Source: Solanum dulcamara
Lineage: Eukaryota > Streptophyta > Magnoliopsida > Solanales > Solanaceae
NCBI RefSeq assembly: GCF_947179165.1
Contig: NC_077238.1
Location: forward strand, 46,194,293 to 46,258,292
Direction: 5' to 3'
DNA: 64,000 bases
Shown here: in pieces, positions 57,451-64,000 of the stretch
How positions within the stretch are numbered: position 1 is the stretch's first letter
How the letters are laid out: the number at the start of each line of letters is the position of its first letter
Notes under the pieces: generated by a model
Database searches by the model: none
Told to the model about the DNA's origin: nothing
Seen by the model: only the letters and a program-made list of their open reading frames with translations
Program-made: the position numbers and the translations under genes

Positions 57451-60400
57451 TGTCACGACCCAACCCCGTAGGCCGCGACTAGGGTCCTACCTGGACCCCC
57501 CGTACCTATATCTATTAGCTGAGGTCACATTGAATCATAAATAAGACAATATCATGTAATAAAGCCCCACTGGGCGATAACATTTTCATAAACCTGTAGC
57601 CCTTTTCATTTGTACCACAACCCGATAGGGCACGCAAGCCGACAAGGCTGCCATAACATAATAACATATATCATATATCATGTAGACCCAGCTGAATCAA
57701 ACTGACATACACAACCCACATATACATGTCTGCAGACCTCTAAACATATAAATGACAACATATGGCGGGACAGGGCCCCCGCCATACCCCTGAATGGATA
57801 AAACAATTTCTATACATCCGTGGACAGTATCAAAAACTAGGCTCCGATACAATGGAGCCTCTTCCAGCTGAGCTGCATGGAATCCTAAGCTGACGGACTC
57901 CCAAAATCTGTATCTGTACCTGCGGGCATGAATGCAGCCCCCCGAGAAAGGGGGTCAGTACGATATGTGTACTGAGTATGTAAAACATAATATAATACAA
58001 CTGGAAACATATCTGAGATAGAGAATCAGGGGATAAGATATCAATTCAGAAACCTGTACCTGTACTTTATGAATTACAAAAACATGCATGTTCGAGTCAT
58101 ATCATATAGCCGGCCCTTTCTGGGGTCCAGTGAATCATCTCTGTAAAACCATCATGGCCCCAGTGCCATCACCACCTTATTACAACACATCATCATATAT
58201 TTATACACGTATCCTGGCCCTCTATTGAGGGACTCAGTGAATAATGCAGTGAACTGTGCACGAGAACATATCCTGGCTCGGGACTCAAGGAAAGAAGTGT
58301 TACGGTATACACGAGTAGAGTAGTGAGTAACTATATGCAATTTAAATCGTTATCAGAGACTCGACAGAATAAGAAAGTTAAGCTTTTATTTGAGAACCCG
58401 AGTAACGGTGTAGTCATCTCGAGTGTCCTCTAAATGCCATTATGGGTTGTCTCAATTATAATCTCGGGGCTCCTAGACATGTACTAAAGTAAAGCCAAAT
58501 CGCTTATGGAACCAGAAACATTTGTTAACATATAGTCTGTAAGACTTGGAGCCTGTACATTTGTTACCTTTTTAACATATAAAAGTTTCTAGGGAAATAG
58601 TTCGATTATTATAAAAGTTTGATATTCAGACGTAAATAAGAGATTCTAAGAATGGAGTTACCTCGGAACTCATATCATTTTTAACCTACAACTAAGACAT
58701 GCCAGAAGAAGAAAGAGAATAAACTATATGTGGTCTGTACTTTCCTTTATGGGATCTGCATACACATATTTCATACCCGGCCCATCATGGGGCTCGGTGA
58801 ATCATTATGGCATCATAATCTCACTTTCGTACCAAGTACGTATCAAAGGAAATGAGAGATAGCTTTCCACCTACTAGTGTTTAACACATAGGAGCCTTAC
58901 TAGGCAATACTCAATTCTTGCAGAAATTCCAATACTAAGCAGTGGATATGGGTTATGAGGCATACTTGGAGTTTTGGGAATGGAATTATCCCCACATTCC
59001 ACACACACTTTACTTAAAGCTAAAACTTGCCAAAAGGAAAGAAAGATAGCTGTACGAACTTATACCAAAACATGCCAAGAGAAAGCTTTACATACCTTTT
59101 GGGAGTTACCCTTTATCCTGCTCGTCTCGTCGTCTTCTGAACCTATTCAATATGAAAGTAATACGAATATCAACTACTCTTAACTTTCCAGTATCTTGGA
59201 TTACGCCTTAATGTTAATGGAATCTATTGCCTTAGTTGTTTCCTCGACTAGTCCTTTAGTTTGTTAAGGCGTTAACGAAAATTGGGCAGCACCTCCCCTA
59301 TAATGTGCCCTATCCGAATTTCCAATTAGGTCCCTAAGACCTACAGCCAACCAACAACAACAACCTGCAGCAATTCATACCAACCATATACAACATAAAT
59401 CCCAAACGACTTATTCAAAAATACGATATTAAAATAGGGCGTCTAGCCTTTATTTTGTGACGCCTTTAATTATACATAACGAGGGGTCATGTGGCTTATA
59501 CCAGAAACACCCTAACCCACATTAGGACATATTTAGGGCCTGCAACAACAAGCCACACCCCTGCATCAGCAACTCACAAGAACGACACTTTATTTCGACA
59601 ACAATTCAACTATAACGACTACAAATTAGTTTATTCCGAACGCCAAGTATTTCTAAGCCATTTTCATATTTCCAGCCACCAATAGGGCGTGTAACATGCT
59701 CCATCAGAACACATAAAGCTCAAATTTAAAGAAGAAACCTTACCTTACGTTAAACTTGTCAAACTCGCCAAAACTATCCAAAATGTGAAATCTGGACAGC
59801 TTACTGTTTTACCTTGTCGCTTCGTTTCGAAGGGGTAATGGAGGGAAACAGGATTTACGCCCTTCATGAAAGTTATAGACATATGTCTTAAGGTCGCAAA
59901 CAATTTCGAATCATCCCTACATCAATTTTGTACAAAAGGATATGACCAAAATACTTACAGCTGTCCGTGTGGAATTTCCAAAACCAAATTTGAGCAGTAC
60001 CTCCTCTACACTTCATCACCACTTTTCAAGCTGATACAAGAAGAACTGGATTTTGGAGTCTGAATGAAAGTTATAGAACCACGAAATACCTTTCGAAATC
60101 ATATTAAATCACTCGAAACGAATCTGTACACAAGAAGTTATACCCATATTACTAACAACAGTCCCTTCCAAAAACGGGTTGGTTAATTATTTCTTAACGT
60201 TTTCTCCTTCAACTTTCTCTTATTTCTTTCCAAGTGTAAACTGCAACCATGGTTCCTTAGGCATCCTAAGACACATGTATACACCCCCACATGGTTGAAA
60301 AACATTGTAGATAATTAATTCACGGAGGAAAATTGAAGAACTCACCTTTAATTCTTCAAAAACGTTGTTGCCTTGTTCCTTTTGGTTCTTCACGTTTTTC

Positions 60401-61035
60401 CTCTCACGTTTCTGTCCAATTTTTCCCAAGTGTACAGCTGAAGAAATGACTTCTTAGTCATCATAATATACATATATATGCATATATACATCTCCACGTG
60501 CTTAAGAAACACCGTAGCTAATTAATTCACGGAAGAAAATTAAGGAACTTACCTTAAACTTTCTCCAACCATGGCTGCCTCTTCTCACGTTTTTTTTTTC
60601 TATGTTAGCTGCTGTTTCTGGATAATGAACATCTTAAGAAGCATATATACATATATATATATGAGGTGACACGTGTCAGCCCCCTAAGGGTGACACGTGT
60701 CAGCCCCTTATTGGGCCACCTCAACATGCGGCCAATGGGGTGCTTCCACGTGGCAGTGGGGTCCACCTCCCCCAAGCAGGTATGTAATCAAGTAACTCAC
60801 GTATGTAAGATTTCTAAATTAGCAGCTTACGTAGATAAGTCGAGTCCTACGACTCGTTACTTGGCCTCCTATTCCTTCCGGACTCTTATGATTCCCCTTC
60901 CAACCTTCTCTACCACGGGGTATCACATCCTCCCTTCGTTGGAGTCATTTGATAGTGTCGTAGCATATCCGGTTCATATGGTAATGTCCAAGGAACTTAT
61001 GAAACATTCTGATTTTAAAAGGGTGAGGTGTAACA
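57451..61035 (-). mobile_element. L2 5' LTR (3.59 kb)
   Basis: The plus strand starts TGTCACGACCC and ends GAGGTGTAACA. It lacks 177 bp present in the partner; the join AAGCAGGT/ATGTAATC at about 60780 uses a GGT shared by both edges. This is the promoter-bearing LTR of the element. Confidence 0.95.
60240..60760 (-). promoter_or_regulatory. Repeated promoter/leader modules in L2 5' LTR
   Basis: In element sense: G-boxes at 60747, 60694 and 60670, a TATA tract (60641-60660), a leader with GCAGCCATGG, and a 5' splice donor GTAAGT (60552-60547). The unit then repeats: G-box at 60495-60500, TATA-like 60470-60490, leader, donor GTGAGT (60345-60340). A third, decayed start is at about 60270-60300 (CACATG and GTATAC). 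The phrase TAATTAATTCACGGA follows each donor-like site. Function is inferred from motif order only. Confidence 0.5.
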
Positions 61036-61040
61036 TAAGC

Positions 61041-61317
61041 ATCATATGAATATCAAGAAGGCAAGCAAGGAAGAATCTTGGTGAATCATCGATCAATAAG
61101 GCGAGTTCATCTGATCTCGCCTAGAATGTTAGAATTTCATGGAAAGAAAGCAACCGAAGAACTATGCAAAAGGTGTAAAGGAAACTAGTCAAAAATATTG
61201 GCGAGAAAGATTGATATTGCCAAATTAGTGACTTGGAACTAAAGAAGGAGTGTAGTAGAAAGTGAGGCTGAGAAAACAAATGCGACTCACCACCAAATCC
61301 GCAAGTGCTATTAATGT
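61041..61317 (+). mobile_element. Athila-like 3' LTR, second part, truncated
   Basis: Resumes after TAAGC and aligns with 33745-34010 of the 5' LTR (GGAAAGAAAGCAACCGAAGA-like, then the GCGACTC region). It stops at about 61317; more than 900 bp of LTR are missing. The next bases belong to the C-family LTR. Confidence 0.75.
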
Positions 61318-61807
61318 TAGATTCAAGGTCTTTAGATAGGTTAGATGTATTCCCTAAAATGACCTCACTTAGATGTTAAAATATATCAAAGGGCTAAAAT
61401 GTCCTCTTAAAGTCGTAGAGAGGACTTGTCCTAAAGGGTCTGAGAAATACTCTAATGACTGTCCCTTAGAAGTTTCTTTATGACTTGTCTGTATGATTCT
61501 TAGACATGACGATGAGTCATAGACTCGAGTCATTCTATAGGATTTGGACAACCTACAAATCTATGCCTCTAAAGTTTCTTGATGAGTCATTTCTACAACT
61601 CGTCTAAATTTCAATGAGTCATAACACGGATACATAGACCCACTCCTTCCCGTAGCCAAATGGACAAATTTAACCTCAGTCCTATGACTTACTCCTACGA
61701 CTCATAGGAGTTTCTATGACTCATAGACTGAGTCATAAGAGCTCATTCAGTCTATTTTTCCAAAATTTGTTCCTTCATTTTGACTCTTCAACTTATAGCG
61801 TCTTATA
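61318..61807 (-). mobile_element. Element C 5' LTR fragment
   Basis: Aligns in the same orientation with 31155-31671: CCTAAAATGACCTCACTTA-like, then CTCTAAAGTTTCTTGATGAG, ending TCTTATA where C's 3' LTR has CCTTACA. Followed by GAAAA, the proposed right target duplication of C. Confidence 0.75.
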
Positions 61808-61812
61808 GAAAA

Positions 61813-62746
61813 CATGACTCCATAATCTTAAAAACTCAACTCATCATAGTATAATAAAATACACAAACTAGAATTCAATAAGGAATAATATAGACACTCA
61901 AGAATTCACATTATCGATATTGAAACTCAAATTCAAAGCCTAACTTTACTATATGAAGATGTAGGGCACAAGGATGAATTTAGTACAATATTCTGATAGT
62001 CTTACATACCTAGGATGAAGATTATCTAAGCCAAACTTCATACTCTGGCTTGAAACTTTGAACCCTAGCTTCTCTTTTTCTCCCTAATCCTTGCTCTCAG
62101 AATATTCTAAGTAATAATGAGAGAAAGGGGTCATTGGGTACTAATAAGGGACTAATTTGCATCATAAAACATCTTGGGTTTTATTTGGGAGAGGTGGAAA
62201 AGATGAGTATATCCCTCATTAAAATTGACTTTTAGCCATCTATGGGTCCTTCTACGGACGGTAGTAGACCGGTCATCGAAACTATGGTCCAAAATTTGAC
62301 CTCACTGGTTCAAGATGATATGGGTCTACGACTAAGCTTTTACGGGTGGTAGAATTTTTTATTGGTTGTACTATTTAGGATTCAATGGAGGTTGGGATTG
62401 GGATGTAAAGACCCTTTTTCTATGCTTCGTAATCTTTTCTACAGGTCATAAGACCTATTCGTAGGAATTTTGTCAACATTCCACTAATATTGGAATGTGA
62501 CACAAAAGTCTATGACCAATTCTTATGGGTTGTATTACTTTCTATTGGTTATAACAAGGCTCGTAGAAAGGACCATAAAGACTGAAATTTGACTAAGGGT
62601 CCAGGGGTTCTACTAGTTGTTCCTACAGCTCGTAGAAAACTCTACTAGTCATAGAGTTGGTTTTTTGACCCCTTACAACTCACTCTTTTCAAAATTTTCT
62701 CTTTATTCTAGGAATTCATCTAAGTTAAAAAATATGGGGGGTTATA
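61813..62746 (-). mobile_element. Element D 5' LTR, 5' part
   Basis: From 62270 to 62746 it aligns with 19640-20220 of D's 3' LTR (AGACCTATTCGTAGGAA-like, then GAATTCATCTAAGTTAAAA). The start TATAACCCCCC replaces TGTGACACCC. From 61813 to 62270 the match to the 3' LTR is poor, so the two LTRs have diverged or exchanged sequence. Confidence 0.6.
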
Positions 62747-64000
62747 AATAAAAAACTAGAGGAGAATAATCCTATTCTATCTTTGCACAAATCCCCAAAT
62801 TGTCCATAAAGGTTCCAAAGTACATACTTTCCTCTTGGATGATTTCTTCCTTTAGAACCATCTCATCCTACTTGCTCTAGAACGTGTGAGATATAAGTGT
62901 GGACTTGCAATATAATGTGTCGCATATTTAGGACACTATTGATGCTTAAAATGTTGAATTATCATGGATGTCGTGCATATTTTTGTAAATATGATGTGCA
63001 TTGTGCTTATTTTGCAAAAAAATTAAGTCGCGCACAAGGTCAGGCTAAATTGTTGTTTTTCACTAATTTCAACTAAAGTGATGGTTTCCGATTGCCACCA
63101 CGGGTCCTGAAGACTTGTACGGCCCATGGACTTGGCCATCAAAATGCTGCTGAAAAATAGTTTTTAGGAAATTCCCCAAGTGAACCACCATGAGAACCTT
63201 CATGTGCTACGGGAGTCACCATGGGTTGTGAACCTGGCCTTGAAAGCTAAGCTAAAAGAATCTAGAAAATTTCTAAGGGAATGTCCATGAGATCCACCAT
63301 ATGTCGTGGAAACCTATACGAGGCGTTAACTTTGCTCGTGGAGAAGATATGAGAAGTTTGAAAGAATTCTCAATGGCATACCTCCATTAAAGTTTATAGG
63401 TTCAATGAAAAATCAAGAAGTTGTTTATTGTGGAAGAAATTCTAAAGATGAGCCCAATATGAAGCCCGAAAAAAATAATGTGGTCCAAAAATCAATTCCT
63501 AAATGACAAATAAAAGAGGCACAATTTTTCCAGAGTAAAAGTCAACAATTATAGGCTTTTAGATGAAGGAATTTGATGGTAACTAGGTCAAGAAGAGTCC
63601 AAGAATCAGTCAGAAAAAAAGATTGCTTCCTGCCCAAGTTTTTAGGGAAGACTAGTCAAACTTTCCACGATTGTCAAGATACCTTTCCTAGTTATGTTTT
63701 ATTTTGTTTCTTTACATAGTTATAGGTTAGTTAATATTTTACTTAGTCTATTTTTGGACTCCTTAGTTCTATTTAATGCTTTTCAAGTTATATTACTTTA
63801 TTTCCTTTTTAGTGTAGGATTTACTTTTTATTTTTTTTTAGCTTTTGGCTGACCCTTTAGCTTAACCTGAAGGGTCTTGGACGTTCTCACCCTTATTCTA
63901 TAAATAGGATTCTTTTTCCAATCAATAAAATATATTACATTAATATTAATATTATTTTAGAGGGTTCCTTTGAACATTTATGACTTGTTCTTTGAGAATT
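62747..64000 (+). mobile_element. Probable start of another plus-strand LTR
   Basis: No coding sequence. The stretch from about 62950 has the style of a Tat/Athila-type U3 (repeated phrases with CCACCATG and GTGGAAACC), and a TATA box lies near the window end. The left edge is not fixed and the right part is outside the window. The 200 bp just after 62751 are unassigned. Confidence 0.45.
63899..63908 (+). promoter_or_regulatory. TATA box of the terminal LTR
   Basis: TATAAATAGG, a consensus plant TATA box, lies in an otherwise AT-rich but non-repetitive context and is followed 22 nt later by AATCAATAAAATA. A transcription start near 63930-63940 is expected. Confidence 0.5.

Larger units (their letters stand above)
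50043..61035 (-). mobile_element. L2: young non-autonomous LTR element with 5S-like segment (11.0 kb)
   Basis: Minus-strand element with exact target duplications TAAGC at 50038-50042 and 61036-61040. LTRs are 50043-53806 (3764 bp) and 57451-61035 (3585 bp). I count about twenty substitutions, a 177-bp deletion and a 2-bp microsatellite change between them, or about 0.5 percent. The primer site is perfect and the polypurine tract intact. The 3.64-kb internal region has only a decayed integrase end and non-coding DNA with a 5S-like block. It could not supply its own proteins, yet transposed recently, so it was mobilised in trans. Confidence 0.9.
33396..61317 (+). mobile_element. Athila-like gypsy element inserted in C pol
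   Basis: Plus-strand element. The 5' LTR is 33396-34270 plus 44711-45442 (split by L1). The primer site is at about 45445. Gag, protease and truncated RT follow at 45540-48680, the 3' non-coding region at 48681-49681, and the 3' LTR at 49682-50042 plus 61041-61317 (split by L2, end missing). The two LTRs align base by base around 33400-33750 and 49690-50040, for example CTCAAAATGCA, CCAAAACTGACTCTAAA-like and GGAAAGAGCCTTC. A primer site starting TGGCGCC and a gag-protease of this style point to the Athila/Tat side of Ty3/gypsy. That lineage call is from recalled features. Confidence 0.8.
29541..61807 (-). mobile_element. Element C: gypsy element inserted in D's 5' LTR
   Basis: Minus-strand element with a complete 3' LTR (29541-31671), a polypurine tract (31672-31684) and integrase (31685-33395). 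The Athila-like element interrupts it at 33396, and a 490-bp piece of 5' LTR remains at 61318-61807. Outer flanks are GCAAA (29536-29540) and GAAAA (61808-61812), a 4-of-5 duplication. RT, protease, gag, primer site and the rest of the 5' LTR are absent. They were apparently lost in the same deletion that removed the end of the Athila 3' LTR. Confidence 0.65.
13809..62746 (-). mobile_element. Element D: host gypsy element of the whole nest
   Basis: Minus-strand Ty3/gypsy element reconstructed across insertions. Its 3' LTR is 13809-20220 (interrupted), with a polypurine tract at 20221-20233. Pol is 20234-23319, protease and gag are 25206-25821 and 27574-28640, and 5' LTR pieces are 28641-29540 and 61808-62746. 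The outer LTR ends (TGTCACATCC at 13809; TATAACCCCC read backwards from 62746) are flanked by AATTA (13804-13808) and AATAA (62747-62751), a 4-of-5 target duplication. The first several hundred bases of both LTRs align well (19640-20220 with 62270-62746). AT-rich flanks make a chance 4/5 match possible, so the overall span is an inference. Confidence 0.6.

Overview
This window is plant nuclear repeat DNA with no intact host gene. The Ty3/gypsy coding remnants and the LTR ends (TGTCACGACCC, read from the 3' end) are of a kind I associate with nightshades (Solanaceae). The family is an inference from recalled element sequences; the species cannot be named. Nearly everything is LTR retrotransposon in successive stages of decay, plus one broken LINE. 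Reading frames are short and interrupted throughout.

Layout. 1-3618: 5' end of a minus-strand gypsy element (protease, degraded gag, primer-binding site, 2.07-kb LTR) cut by the window edge. 3619-8199: a plus-strand 3.8-kb LTR with a possible internal remnant in front. 8200-13440: a plus-strand L1-type LINE with ORF1 zinc knuckle, endonuclease, truncated RT, zf-RVT and RNase H. 13809-62746: one deep nest. Its host is a minus-strand gypsy element (here 'D'). D's 3' LTR is split by a solo LTR (14576-17809). Its pol is split by an LTR of its own family (23320-25205) and its gag by another solo LTR (25822-27573). Its 5' LTR is split by element 'C' (29541-61807). C's pol is split by a plus-strand Athila-like element (33396-61317). 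Each Athila LTR is in turn split by a member of one further family, L1 (34271-44705) and L2 (50043-61035). 62747-64000: start of another plus-strand LTR with a TATA box.

Target-site duplications support the nesting: an exact 5-bp match for L2 and 4 of 5 bases for the older insertions. L2's two LTRs differ by only about twenty substitutions counted by eye, so it is young.

The most interesting system is the L family. L1 and L2 keep LTRs, a tRNA-iMet primer-binding site and a polypurine tract. Between these they hold only a degraded 3' end of pol plus 2.5-3 kb of non-coding DNA. At the same position both carry a 5S rRNA-like sequence of about 116-120 bp, antisense to the element. L2 is therefore a recently mobilised non-autonomous element containing an embedded 5S-derived segment. 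Its LTR also repeats a module of G-box, TATA and 5' splice donor.
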